Positions 40,195 to 50,938 of a stretch of 64,000 nucleotides of DNA are shown one piece after another. Source of the DNA: Blepharisma stoltei (lineage: Eukaryota; Ciliophora; Heterotrichea; Heterotrichida; Blepharismidae); assembly GCA_914767885.1 (NCBI GenBank), contig CAJZBQ010000044.1, positions 248,001 through 312,000 of the forward strand. Direction: 5' to 3'. Position numbers and translations under genes: made by a program. Position 1 is the stretch's first letter, and each line of letters begins with the position of its first letter. The notes under the pieces were generated by a model that searched no databases, was not told where the DNA came from, and saw only the letters and a program-made list of their open reading frames with translations.

Positions 40195-43182
40195 ATGATG
40201 CAGATTCCTTTACCTGAAAAATTCGACACATACACCGATGAAAATCATTCTGTTCGAACCACAGCAAGTCTTTCTCCTGAATCTCAATATATCCAGTCAG
40301 TGTGTCTTTACTGTGGCAAATCTAAAGGAACCCTTGTACCTCTCCCAACTGGAAATCTCGCACATGTATTTTGCAGAGAAAATCGTCCATGCTGCATTTG
40401 TGGTACTCCCCATATGTGCCTACAATGCAAGCAGCCAGACTGCCCCCAAGTATTTCATCCTTTTTGCCTTAAAAGGCTTGTCCCTTCACTTTCATCCGTC
40501 GACCAAATGGCCTATTGCGATCTTCATTCTTTAAACATAGCCAAGAAAAAAAGATACCTGAAGATTGGTTCAGCAAAGCAAATTATCAATAAGATCGGAA
40601 TCAATGAAAACGTCTTAAGAATAATAAAGGCAGCGCAAGGCAGGCATAAACAAGAAAACGTTTGCTCAGGAAATTTGTTGTGGCTCAACATTGGGATTCA
40701 ATACTTTTGAAGTGAAGCAAGCACATGCAGCCTCCCAATTCTGGAGGTCAAAGAAGACAAAGAACTGAGGTTCCGCAGCCCTAAAAGCGATAATTTTGTT
40801 GAAGATTTGATAGAAAAATACGAAAAAAAGCTGCAAGACTTAGAAAAAGAAAAAAATCGCCTTTGGCCAGTCAGAGGGGCTTGTGAAGAGGAATCATTTA
40901 TTGAGTCTCCATATGATTATATTTTCAATGAAATTAAATCTCTTAAATTCAGAGAAGAGCATGAAAATTTTTTAAAATATGTTGAGTCGAAATCCAAGCA
41001 AAATATAGTTGAAGACGAAGCTATACAAAGTAAATGTAAAGACGAGGTGGATTTGTTATTCAGCGAAAACTCCAACCAATCGGCAGCAGGGGAAGGAAAA
41101 GAAGTGAATAAAGAAGAAAAAAATAAGCCAAAGTCAGATAATGATTATATTTGTGAAGTATGTGGAGATGGGGACTATGAAGATGACGATTTAATTGTAA
41201 TTTGCTCAAAATGTGATATGGGAGTTCATACAAAGTGCTATGGAATTGTTACTGTGCCTGAAAATGAGTGATATTGTAAAGCTTGTGAAGAAAATGTTGA
41301 CCAGAAATCATTAAGATGTGCACTATGTCCGATTAAAGGAGGAGCGTTAAAACCTACAATTAATTCTACAGATTGCTTTGATAAATACCCAAATTATGAC
41401 TGGTATTGCGACTCGAAAACAATTTGGGTCCATTTATACTGCATTATGAGCATTTCCCCTTCGTCGGTTGGGGACAAAATCTCTATGTCAAATATAGATA
41501 TATCAAAGATTGACAAGCAAAAATTCACACAAAAATGCAGCATCTGCAATACATCGAACGGTGCTTCTATTGAATGCCAGCAGTCAAAATGCTCTACTAC
41601 TTTTCATCCTTTTTGCATAAAAACGAAGCTACAAAGCACGGGCTATGATGATGACAGTTCGTATTGTCTTAAACATAAGCCTTTAAAGCTGAGAAAATTA
41701 ATTGAAAATAAAGATAAAAAGGTTATACAGACCATAATGAGCATTAGCATGAGGACGAATTAAAGATTAGGGTCTTCCTCCTTTTACGTCTCAATCGAGA
41801 CGAGTCTTCATAAAAGACTTGTTCAGCTACTAGCAACCTTCCTGGGTATGTTAGCATTCCGCCAGAGATAGCTCTCCTCCTGCTTTCGGCCTGGTTATTA
41901 ATGCTGTTTCGGAACCTTGGAGTACGCAGGTTTGGGACGTGACAGCTGCTGCTTGAATGACTAGAGTTCCAGCTCGGGATAAACTCTGCTTCCTGCTCGG
42001 TTTTGCTTCAAGCCGCAGCAAGATCCCCAAACTCGAAACAGACCCGGGAGAGGACGGCCGGTGAAGTCGCCATTTTATTTGTGGAGACCATAATGAGCTT
42101 CACTAAGATATATGAGAAGTCTGGAAATAAAGTCCAAAGGGCAGAGCCAGTTGAAACTGCAAAGAAAAAATTCCAAAATGGGAAGCCTTTTAATTATGAG
42201 GAAAAAGCTTTGCTACTTTCGACAATTGAAGAAAGACTTCAAGAGGAAAAGAAAGATGGGTTCAGCTTTGTGTTTAAAGCAAATCAGCCACAAAAAAGCT
42301 TAAGGTGTAAAATTGATACGAGCTGTCCTTATTGGTTTACACTGATAGACCCACAGATTATTATAGCTGAAAAGCTAACAATTCCAGGGAGGAAGCCAGA
42401 GGACTGTTTAAAATGTTACACAGATTTAATATGCCTTTTAGAGATACTAATATTTTTATTTATAATGCTGAATCTATATGTTTTACAGAGATAGGCTATT
42501 AATTATTTGTATCAAAGTAATGAATCATTTTAAATGTTAGTACTTCCTCTTCTCAAAAAAGAGCTACATATTCTCCAGCGTCCGAAGAACGTATTTAAAC
42601 TTTCAAATAAAGGAAAAAAGAGACCAAGGGCCGAAAGAAAAACCAAACGAAAGGCCAGCCCACTCTTACTCCATTAGAACTAAAAAATCTATAAAAATTT
42701 AATGTAATTTGAAAAAAAAATTATGGAATTTATAGATCTAAGCCGCTAACTATGTTAAATAGTATTCTGCATTAGTCTCCCTTTAAATAGATAAAGTTTG
42801 GTAAATTTTATATTTTAGCAACGTTAAATAGTATTAAGCTTATTTACGTAGAAATATTATTTTAACTATAAAAATCACCAAAAAATTATTTTTTTCCTCA
42901 ATTTAGAGTGGGGAGTTAATAGTAGATCAGCCAGTTTTAGATGAAATTGTTACTGAAGAACTCCATTGCATTTGCAGAAAACCTTTTATAGAGGCAGCAC
43001 CTCAGAGACCTGGAGAATCAGTAGAGGACTGGGAAAAAAGGGTTGCTGAGAATGAAATGATTTTGTGCGACCAGTGCGAAAGTTGGTATCATTTAAAGTG
43101 TCTAGGAATCAAACCTACTCAAGTCCCAGAACACTTTTTCTGTTCAAAATGCAACCCAAAACGAACTGAACTGTGTGTATAG
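40195..43182 (+). CDS. multi-PHD chromatin protein (JADE/BRPF-like plus C-terminal PHD)
   Basis: The reconstructed 713-aa product (start tentatively MMQIPLPEK) contains an extended PHD in CLYCGKSKG ... CCICGTPHMC ... HPFCLKR. A canonical PHD follows (YICEVCGDGDYEDDDLIVIC ... YGIVTVPENEWYC, with Trp = TGA), then a second extended PHD (CALCPIKGGALKP ... CSICNTSNGASIEC). The C-terminal PHD (CICRKPF ... ILCDQCESWYHLKCLGI) is of the H3K4me3-reader type. E7 (41729-42098) and an IES (42426-42918) must be removed. Likely a histone-mark reader in an acetyltransferase or methyltransferase complex. N-terminus uncertain. Confidence 0.8.
41729..42098 (-). mobile_element. insert E7: 342-bp retro-type insertion with 14-bp TSD
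   Basis: Identical AGACCATAATGAGC at 41729-41742 and 42085-42098. The body is GC-rich and, on the minus strand, starts CCACAAATAAAATGGCGACT. It carries one ORF filling almost the whole insert. The duplication contains TA, and removal restores ...VIQTIMSFTKIYEK in the PHD gene. Confidence 0.88.
41744..42073 (-). CDS. 109-aa ORF of insert E7, related to E9; no known domain
   Basis: The ORF runs from the ATGGCG at the insert's 5' end to a TAA at its 3' end and uses one in-frame TGA as Trp. It is Ser/Arg-rich (EFIPSWNSSHSSSS, GGMLTYPGRLL, RLRRKRRK). The E9 copy (22700-22900) encodes a similar protein but is frameshifted. Conservation of protein segments between two copies suggests it was once translated. 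I do not recognise it as any reverse transcriptase, endonuclease or gag. Confidence 0.45.
42426..42918. other. IES in the PHD gene with a degenerate MITE right end, TSD TTA
   Basis: CYTDL is followed by AT-rich DNA full of stops. Collapsing TTA 42426-42428 with TTA 42916-42918 gives GAT TTA ATA GTA GAT CAG in frame into the last PHD finger. The right end (GAGTGGGGAGTTA) is MITE-like. The left end has no MITE terminus, though a decayed one (TTAGTACTTCCTCTTCTC) lies about 110 bp inside. Confidence 0.7.
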
Positions 43183-43312
43183 GTTAATTAATTTATCTAT
43201 AATCTTAAGTCAGAAACATTTAAAATATATTTAAACTTTATTATCATAGAAAATAATCATTAAATATTAAATTTGGCTTAAAACCGATTTTCTCATTTAT
43301 AAATACCAAAAT

Positions 43313-45478
43313 TTATAAAAACCCTTTGTTTTCAAGATAAACTTTAAGCTCTTCTAAATTTATTGCTCCATCTCTATCTCTATCAGCTTCAATTAAAAAC
43401 TGATTCCATTCTGTATTTTCTATTCCTGGGACATGAGATTTTAAGTCATTTATAGCAATTTTTCCATGGACCCCTGAAGCATATGTCTGGAACGATTTTT
43501 TAAGCTGATCTTTATGTGATTTTTCATCCCAATTAGATGCTGCATTAAGAAATTCCACATAATCAATATACCCTCTCTCGTCCATGTCACAATTTTTCAT
43601 AACTTCTTCAACATCAAGATAGTGGCTCAACCCCAGTATTGCAGAACCATTTGCGAGGTCAGCTTCAGTTAATTTTCCACTATTATTTTTATCTAAACTT
43701 CTGAAAACGCTTTCTAATTGAGCTCTTTCTTCTTGATTTGTGACTTGAGCAGCTATAAAAGTATAAATTGATTTTTTCAGCTTTGTTTGTGCCTATATTA
43801 AGTTTTACGCTGAATTTTTCGAGTTCTTCTTTTGCTTCTCCTTTAATTGGGATTTCAGCAATATCGTTAGTTGCTTAAATTTCAACATTACAACAAGCAT
43901 GTGGAATCTTTTCCACGTGTGAAAAGAAGATTCCACATGTGAAATCAAAAGGGCTTCACATGGAATCATCTTTTCACATGTGGAAAAAATTCCACATGTT
44001 GGTCGTAATGTTGCAATTTAAGCAACTAACGATATTGTTGTTAGCGTGAGTTTTAATTCAAGGATGATTTAAAACTCTTTCTGCATTTAATCTTTCAGCA
44101 GGATTTACACAAATCATTTTGCTTACTAGGTCTTTTGCTTCGTTTGAAATAGTTTTCCAGCACCCTTTATCCATGTCAAGTTTGCAAGCTTTTATTGAGT
44201 TTATTGCTTCTTTTTCAGTTATCCCTACAAAGGGAGGACGACCGCCTTATTAGAAATTACTAATCCCCTATCGTGAGCTAGTGAAAATAATGGAAATTAT
44301 ACTTTAGAGAAATAGCACACCCCTATTAAAATATTATTTGATATATATAAGTGATATCGAGTATAATGCAATTTCGAGCTAATTTTTTTAATTTTAAATA
44401 GATCATTTTTTAAACTTCAATCTAAAATTTATATATATATGTTTTTAAAATATTTCAGTATAAATAACAAATTTTATTTGATAACGAAGAGGAGAGTAAG
44501 CATGAGATATAAAATGACTCCTGCACTTCAGATATCACATTTATGATCATATGATCCAGAAAATACTTCAGGAGCCATGTAGAGTAAAGTCCCTACTGGA
44601 TTTGTAAATTTTGACCCAGGGATTAGTCTCTGTGAAATTCCAAAATCAATTACTTTCAAGGGAGAGTCAGGATCTCTTGTAGCTAAAAGCAGATTTTCAG
44701 GCTTCAAGTCTCTATGAACAATTCCTTTTGAGTGGCAATAGCTTATTGCGTTCATAATATCTCGAAGATATTTAGCTGCCTTATTTTCACTAAATCTCAT
44801 TTCACTGACTCTTCTCTCCATGAGCAAGAAAAACTTTGCTTGCTTGTTGATGGATTAATTTTTATTTAAAATTATAATGTAATTTTCTAGAGATTTAAAA
44901 AATTGGAAAGCAAAAATTAATATAATTTTGTAATATTTATATTTTAAATGTAAATTAAATAGAATTAGCTAAATATTTCAATATAACAATTATCCGTATA
45001 TAAAAAATAGTTTTATAAAAAGATTTTTGCATTTTATAAGGTGATTTTGTCAAGAGGAAAGGAGAGTGAGAACTTTTTCAAATAATTCGCCGCCAGTTAA
45101 AAGCTCAGTGACTATATAATAGCATGTCTCTGAGTCTAAGACAGCATAAACCTTCATTATATTGGGATGGTTCTATTTAGAGATTACAATTTCTTTCAGT
45201 ATTTCTATTTCTTGCATCATTTTTCTTTGATGGTCAGAGCCAACCTTGGATTTTTGAATTTCTTTTAAAGCTCTTTCAACGCCTAAATGATTGTCTATGA
45301 CTTTAAAGACTGTTCCAAATCCACCAGTTCCTATTGTTTTGACAATATCATAATAATTTCTTATTGTACCCCTCCTTAATTGAATGCTTCCTCTCCTTTC
45401 TTCTTGGTTTCTATTAGGATTACCCCTCCTTTGTGGGAGGTTTTCAGGAGGTCGATCAAGACAAAAAAGGCAGCCCAT
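43313..45478 (-). CDS. calcium-dependent protein kinase (CDPK), 482 aa, with three IESs and three 15/16-nt introns
   Basis: MGCLFCLD (myristoylation/palmitoylation) starts at 45478. The kinase has [55 protein letters not shown]. A junction domain precedes four EF-hands, including DKNNSGKLTEADL and DRDRDGAINLEEL. Introns are at 45173-45187, 44246-44260 and 43793-43808; IESs at 44806-45069, 44261-44499 and 43868-44043. Everything removed gives 483 whole codons. It should couple calcium signals to phosphorylation at membranes. Confidence 0.93.
43868..44043. mobile_element. palindromic IES P4 in the CDPK gene (174 bp removed)
   Basis: An imperfect palindrome of about 85-bp arms with repeated TTCCACATG/CATGTGGAA blocks, so each arm is itself internally symmetric. 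Collapsing TA 44042-44043 with 43868-43869 gives GCT AAC GAT ATT GCT GAA in frame between the kinase and the EF-hands. It has no sequence similarity to P1/P2. Confidence 0.78.
44261..44499. mobile_element. degenerate MITE/IES abutting a 15-nt intron, TSD TAA
   Basis: Decayed termini (TAATCCCCTATCGTGAGC; GAGGAGAGTAA). TAA at 44261-44263 and 44497-44499. On the coding strand the retained TTA is followed immediately by GTAATTTCTAATAAG, a 15-nt intron at 44246-44260. Excision and splicing together yield ATG CTT A|GC GGT CGT, that is LMLSGRPPF. Confidence 0.8.
44806..45069. mobile_element. degenerate MITE/IES (reverse orientation), TSD TGA/TCA
   Basis: Plus-strand ends GACTCTTCTCTCC and GGAAAGGAGAGTGA with decayed interior. 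TGA at 44806-44808 and 45067-45069 (TCA on the coding strand). Collapsing gives GTT CTC AGT GAA ATG AGA in frame (LFEKVLSEMRF), a third non-TA junction. Confidence 0.78.
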
Positions 45479-45722
45479 ATTTTATGTCATTAATCATTAG
45501 GATTTAATCATATGCATTCTTTAAAACAAGAGAATTATATTTAAAGCATTGATTTCCTTAAATCATGAGATAACAACAATTTTTTAATATTATGTGATGG
45601 CTTTTCTATATAATAAAATAAAAAAGGAAACAGTTATCTATAATTGAGCAATAGACATAAAATTTCATCAGGGTTTTAGATTTTTATTTTGATTTTAATG
45701 GATTTTCAAAAAATATAGACCA

Positions 45723-46731
45723 ATGGGAAGCTGCTCAAGCAAGAATAAAATTGTAAATAAGCAAGCAATTATTACTACAAAAAACAATCCTTCTAGTGCA
45801 GCACATGAATCACAAGACTCTGCTGGAAATAAAAATCCTGAATTTGGGAAAGGAAAAAGCAGCATAAGTGTTTCTGAGAATCTTGAAAAGAAAAAAGGAA
45901 CAGACACAGAAACCTCATTACCATATCTAAAAAATGACACTAAATTAATTGCTTCTGTGCGATCCCCTGACAATTTTGAATATGCCTCGAAAAATTACGA
46001 GCTTAGGAGATTTGAACTGAATGTACAAATCACTATTAATTTGTTAATTCAAAAAGTTACAAATGGGATAGGGAATTATAAAGCCTACACAAGCAATATT
46101 AGAATTTTGATAGGGATAGCAAGGCTTTCAGATTATGTTATAAAGCTAGGCCAATGCATCTATATCTGCCCTGATTTCCCTGAGAAAGAAAATTATGCAA
46201 TTTTTCCGACTAATGATTGTTATGATGAGCCTTATCAATTGGCTGAGGTAAAAGAAGGTATTAATTTTTTAGTGCAATGCTGCAATGAAAGATGCAAAGC
46301 ATATGAGAGATTGGTTGTCTGTTCTTTAGGATTTGGGACTTTTTATTATTCTGATTCAGTTGAAAGTCTAAAATGTCCTTATTGTAAAAAATTTATTGAT
46401 AAGGTCGAGTCTGTAGGATTTTATAAATGCTTTTGAGTATTAACAAAGAGAGATGCTTTTAGTGGAAAGATAAGTGATGTTGAGGAGCAGCTTGCCTGGA
46501 ATCAAACTTTGGTTGAAAATTTTGAAGAGATTGGACAAATGGATTTGAATTACTTAACATTGGAGAAAATAAATATTTTTAAAATAATAGCATACATATT
46601 AATTATTATTTTTTGTTAAAAACATTGAAAAATTATTTATTTTAAAAAGATGCAGGTTAGTTATTAAAGTGAGAAAAATTCCAGATTATGAGGTCTATCT
46701 CTTTAAAAGTGATGATATTTCTGAAAATTAA
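45723..46731 (+). CDS. myristoylated E3-like or zinc-binding protein of unknown function (301 aa)
   Basis: Starts MGSCSSKNK (myristoylation). A Ser/Lys-rich N-terminus is followed by an ordered domain ending with Cys pairs (FLVQCCNERCKAYERLVVC ... LKCPYCKKFIDKVESVGFYKCFW), which looks like a zinc-binding domain. Collapsing IES 46555-46659 gives NYLVIKVRKIPDYEVYLF and a natural stop. No family is recognised with confidence. Confidence 0.6.
46555..46659. other. 103-bp TA-bounded IES near the 3' end of the 45.7-kb gene
   Basis: Collapsing TA 46555-46556 with 46658-46659 gives AAT TAC TTA GTT ATT AAA and extends the product by about 24 residues. The unexcised frame ends in a run of Ile/Phe/Lys codons typical of IES DNA. 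Confidence 0.62.
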
Positions 46732-46877
46732 CTCATAAATAAATGCCTAATTTTATTTTAAATTAATCAGTTTCCCCAATAAAAAGGATTTTTGTATCTT
46801 TTTTTACTATAAATTATTTTTAATTAAATGCTTTTTTGAATTTGAATTTGATATACCTGTTGTAGTGACTTAATTAC

Positions 46878-47561
46878 TTACTTTTTGAATATTTTATAAG
46901 ATATAAAAGCTGTCACAGTAGCAGCAATAGCTGCTCCAATTGCTAACGCTTTAAAATTCATTCCCTCTATAAACAATCCTTTTTCATTTTCAGTACTCAC
47001 ATTTTCAAATCTAGTTTTTTTCTTTTTCTTTTCATATTTTAATTCAATTTCCCCTTCAAATCCTGTTGTCCTTGGAGATTTTAAAGCAGATTTCAATTTT
47101 GACGGCTTTGGAGTCAGAGACCCTTCATAAACCTCGAATTCTTCTTCCCCATCTTTTTTATGACTCGCCACAGGAGTTCTTGGTGATTTTTTTTTTAAAA
47201 TTCCTTTGCTTGTATAAGTTTCATACTCTGATGATGATTCAGTAAAGGCACCAGTTGGAGATAATAAGCTACTGGATGGAGCATACTCATATTCATTAGG
47301 GAGAGGCATGGTTAAGTTTAAATCATATTGCGCATAGTATTTCTTTTTGTGTGAGTGGCTAAAATTTGAAATGTCAGGGGTTAAAGTTCTTTCAGTGTTT
47401 GACCCATTTGAGGAGGTCATATCTTGATAATCAAAAGACGCTGATAATAGATCTGAGGAGGAATTGTCTAGGTCAGCAGATAAATTCTTGCCTCTTCTGG
47501 ATTGACGTTTTCGCTCAAGATATGTGCTCTTCCTACGTGGCCGAACTTTATAGTAAAACAT
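46878..47561 (-). CDS. tail-anchored Ser-rich protein (227 aa), unknown
   Basis: A single exon: basic N-terminus (YKVRPRRKSTYLERKRQSRRG), a disordered Ser/Lys/Pro middle with repeated KSPR and SKLKSALKSPR motifs, and a C-terminal helix (FKALAIGAAIAATVTAFISY) followed by KIFKK. A tail-anchored membrane protein is predicted; no family is recognised. Confidence 0.62.
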   Translation of the reverse strand: MFYYKVRPRRKSTYLERKRQSRRGKNLSADLDNSSSDLLSASFDYQDMTSSNGSNTERTLTPDISNFSHSHKKKYYAQYDLNLTMPLPNEYEYAPSSSLLSPTGAFTESSSEYETYTSKGILKKKSPRTPVASHKKDGEEEFEVYEGSLTPKPSKLKSALKSPRTTGFEGEIELKYEKKKKKTRFENVSTENEKGLFIEGMNFKALAIGAAIAATVTAFISYKIFKK

Positions 47562-47628
47562 TGGTTTTATATTAAAAAAAGCATCTTTAAATACTCAAAA
47601 CTTACTATTTAAAAGAAATTAAAAATAC

Positions 47629-47944
47629 TTACTCTCCCGCTCTGTGAGCAAACAAAACCATTGGAAAAATCCCAAAAGCCCACCTCCATTATCGAACAAA
47701 AAACTTTTTATTGAAAAAAAAATTGATATATAAGTGATTATTAGCATAATAAATCTCTAGCTAATTCTGTTTAATTTTTAAGAAATTACCTTTTAAACAT
47801 GAATTTTACAAATTAAATTAATTTTACTTCTCAATGTTTACAAATTTGAATTTTTTTAAATTTAAAATAAATTTTTTTAAAAACAAATTAACTCCCTCCG
47901 TGAGCGAACAAAATTTTATTGTTCGTTTACGGAAGGGGGAGTTA
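47629..47944. mobile_element. MITE/IES copy 6 (moderately diverged), TSD TTA
   Basis: TTACTCTCCCGCTCTGTGAGC at the left; TTAACTCCCTCCGTGAGCGAAC and the inverse with a shortened core at the right. TTA at 47629-47631 and 47942-47944. It lies intergenic between divergently arranged ends, upstream of the 46.9-kb gene. Confidence 0.85.
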
Positions 47945-48097
47945 GCATTTAATATAAAGATCTATCTTTAATGTGGACTTGGTTTCCACGAAAACTGTAG
48001 AAGGATTGTTTGCTACTCATATTTCAAACAGCAGGATAAGTCTAGAAATCCTTTGTATTCCAAAATGTTAAAACAATTATTACAGCTAAGTACAAAT

Positions 48098-48738
48098 TTA
48101 ACTAACACTAGCAAGCTCATTATTGATATGAGCATTTTCCATGATTTTATAATTTTGCCTTCTAATGGCGCGTACCGTTGATTTTATTGTGTCAGTGAAA
48201 TGCTCATACTGCTCATTCGAAATATACAAATCGAAGTCCAGCAGCATCAAAAATTTCTTTTCAAGATTATTAAAATCTGATACCTGTATCCCTCCTACTT
48301 TTGCATAATAGGAGTTTTTGTAATATTTATCTTCACTATATTTCGCGGCAACAACAAGGCCAATTAGAAATAGTTTATGCAGAGAAATGTTATCAAAAAT
48401 GTATTTTCTGAAGTTTGATATATAACTATTAGGATTAATGCTATTATAAATAAATTCTTTTATCATCAAAATTATAAGCTGCTAATAAGCGTAAAATTAA
48501 ACAAAAAGACTATAAGTCTCTCTACATATATCAGTGACAGAACATAACAATGTTCTGAACAGTGCGTGTATGTATTTAAATATGCCAAGTAATCATACAT
48601 AGAAATAGATGGAATTTTGGCCTGCTCGAAGAAAAGACGTACGTTTTCTTCAGAACAGCTCGAATACTTTGAGTAGTTTTCAAGTATAAAAGCTACTGCT
48701 TCAAGTATTGATGACATTTTATTTTGATATAAATCCAA
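48098..48738 (-). CDS. PHO80/P-type cyclin (192 aa)
   Basis: MDLYQNKMSSILEAVAF, then the cyclin box with IPSISMYDYLAYLNTYTHCS, SLIYVERLI, DNISLHKLFLIGLVVAAKYSEDKYYKNSYYAKVGGIQVSDFNN and LEKKFLMLLDFDLYIS, all hallmarks of PHO80/CYCP cyclins that bind PHO85-like CDKs. A 62-bp IES (48451-48514) is removed to join YVERLI to YNSINPN. Small size is normal for this group. Confidence 0.87.
48451..48514. other. 62-bp TA-bounded IES in the cyclin gene
   Basis: Collapsing TA 48513-48514 with 48451-48452 gives AGA CTT ATT TAT AAT AGC ATT. The removed DNA has several stops. Alternative TA pairs one or two codons away cannot be excluded. Confidence 0.6.
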
Positions 48739-48817
48739 TTATGGCAAACTAAGGTTATACCATTATGCCTTCACTGCTCTGGAAAAAAATAAAGCTAAGT
48801 TTGTTTTGATTTTAAAG

Positions 48818-49425
48818 TTATTTAAGGTTACGAATAAAAGCGAATTGGTCCAATGTGAACATATCTTTGAGGATGCCAGCAGTTTGTCTTCTCAGCTCTT
48901 GAAATTGTGCAACTGTCATATGAAAAGAAATTTCTTTTTCCCCATTGGTCATTTTTACTTGGACTTCTGGCCTGAGAACTTTGCTGAATGAATTAGTAGA
49001 TAAGGATACATCAATTCTTCAATTTATATCAACAAGTCTTTCTTTTTCTTGTCGACGGCGGAATTCAGTATCAATTTCTGTAAGATTTCTAATAACGACG
49101 TCTTTTAATGCAGAAGGCCAATTTTCTTCTTCGATTTGGTGAAGATATTCAGATGAATGCTTACCACATTTCTTTCTAGCTTTTTGGAAGAAAATTATCT
49201 CTACTATATAAAAAAAAATGGTTAACAAATAATAAATAAAGCGAAAAAATTAATTTAAAGTAGAAAAAGATTATAAAGAGTAAGATATTCTATGCAGATA
49301 GTAAAGTTTTCCCTTTGCGAAAAAGGAATTTGCTTTAAGACTGTAAAATCTTGTAAAAGATATTTGGATGACAATCCAAATAAGGCAGATAAATTGTCAG
49401 CTGACAAAGTTTTCAAAGACTCCAT
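48818..49425 (-). CDS. COMMD-family protein (182 aa)
   Basis: ATG 49425 starts a helical N-terminal (HN) domain. After removal of a 59-bp IES (49202-49262) it continues into RKKCGKHSSEYLHQIEEENW and the COMM domain (LVDINWRIDVSLSTNSF ... VKMTNGEKEISFHMTVAQFQ). The COMM-domain Trp in DINWRIDV is TGA-encoded. COMMD proteins form the Commander complex for endosomal recycling. Closest in feel to COMMD5/8; the exact paralogue is not assigned. Confidence 0.78.
49202..49262. other. 59-bp TA-bounded IES in the COMMD gene
   Basis: The N-terminal exon (MESLKTLSADNLSALFGL...) stops at TAA after NLFLL. Collapsing TA 49261-49262 with 49202-49203 continues it in frame. Other nearby TA pairs would also keep the frame, so the exact junction is uncertain. 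Confidence 0.5.
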
Positions 49426-49924
49426 TTATTAAGTGAAGTTTTGCTATATAAAGGCTTCCAAATTTATAGCAGGACAAAAGAGCCATTGAAACTATAACAG
49501 ATATTATGACCTAGATATTTTATAATTAAAAAATCTTAGTCTTTTACTTCAACTTTATCCTTCTTTGAGGCTTTACAAGACTTAAAAAATTTAGCACAAT
49601 TGCCGAATGATTAATCTCGCAGAAAAATTGGATAAAGAAGTTTATGTTTGCAACTAAATGATTAATAAAGAAAAATTACTTTTTTATAAATTAGTGAGAT
49701 CAAATAATTCATCTGTTGGGTAATTTCTTGATATATTGAGGTTTTGAGTTTTCAATATATGCATTAAATATTTGAATAAAATCGATTACTTCAATATTAA
49801 GCGTAAAGTTGTTAGTTAAGTATAAATCCTTTGAAAAAAATAATAAAGCGCTTTTGTGAAATAAAACTAATTCGTCTACATTTAATGAAAAAATGATGAT
49901 TTAATCTCGCAGCTTTTATAAATT
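49426..49924. other. AT-rich intergenic region, nothing recognised
   Basis: A divergent spacer between the COMMD gene and the four-helix membrane protein. No repeat terminus or RNA gene seen. Confidence 0.5.
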
Positions 49925-50785
49925 ATGGAAAATAGAAAGCCTCGATACAGAATATCTCACTATATATTTTTTACACTATATTTCACTGTTATTCCTCTGA
50001 AGATTGCAGCCATGAGTGTCCAAGACTGATATAAGCAAGGACAAGATGTAGATCCCCCAAAAAATAATACGTACTGGGAAGGCTCACTTTTTGAGATCTT
50101 TTCTTCTAAAAGCGTATATATCATAGGCGAAAAATCTTATGATGAACTTTCCGATCATTATTGCAAAGATAGCTACAATAATTCAGAATGATTTGACAAA
50201 GCTGCATGCGAAACTTTTACTAATTTAAATGGAGGTGGCATTAGTTTTATTGCATTTAGCAGCTTAGAAATCTTATTTATCATTGCCTATCTGATTTTCA
50301 CAGCTTTAACCACATATCAAAAAAGCTATTTATGCTTAAGGGTGTTTTTTTCTATTATATCAACTCTTTGTGGCTTTTTTGGGCTTGTTGTTATGGTTGG
50401 CACTGCGATGGTCACTTATTCAAATGCTTGCCATTCGGTAGCAGGGTATTATTCAACACAAAGCAACACTTGTGCAATGACTGGACCTCAGCTGGATTTA
50501 TTTAACTTTTTATATATTCTTGCAATATCCTTTGGATTTTGAGTTTTTCAATGCTCAACAAAATGCGAAAATAAGATGGCTGATGAAAACAAGCGTGCCA
50601 GCTTAATGGACAACAATCGCCTGAGTCATGACCAAGGGCAAATTCCAACTCAACCTTCTCCTATTAAACAATTAAGCCCTTCTACAAATCCAGAATCTCC
50701 ACAGGATATACATCGATTTGGGCAGGATGAAGAGCCAGATATGATTTATAGGGATAGATCTGAAAATGGTCAAATAATTGTCTAA
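49925..50785 (+). CDS. four-transmembrane (claudin/PMP22-like topology) protein (286 aa)
   Basis: TM1 near residues 12-30 (ISHYIFFTLYFTVIPLKIAA). A Cys-containing extracellular loop follows, then TM2 (FSSLEILFIIAYLIFTALTT), TM3 (VFFSIISTLCGFFGLVVMVG), a short loop, and TM4 (FNFLYILAISFGFWVFQ). The cytosolic tail is polar. Four TGA codons are Trp. The topology resembles tetraspan families; no sequence-specific family is claimed. Confidence 0.7.
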
Positions 50786-50938
50786 AGTATTGCACTTGTG
50801 AAAAGTTATTTTAAATTAAAAGTATATCGTTATGTAATAATAATCATTTTTAATCAAATTTCCTGCAATACCAACATTTTTAACTGGATTCCGAACACAA
50901 CTGAAATATTAATTGTTATTAATAAATTTGGTTTAATA

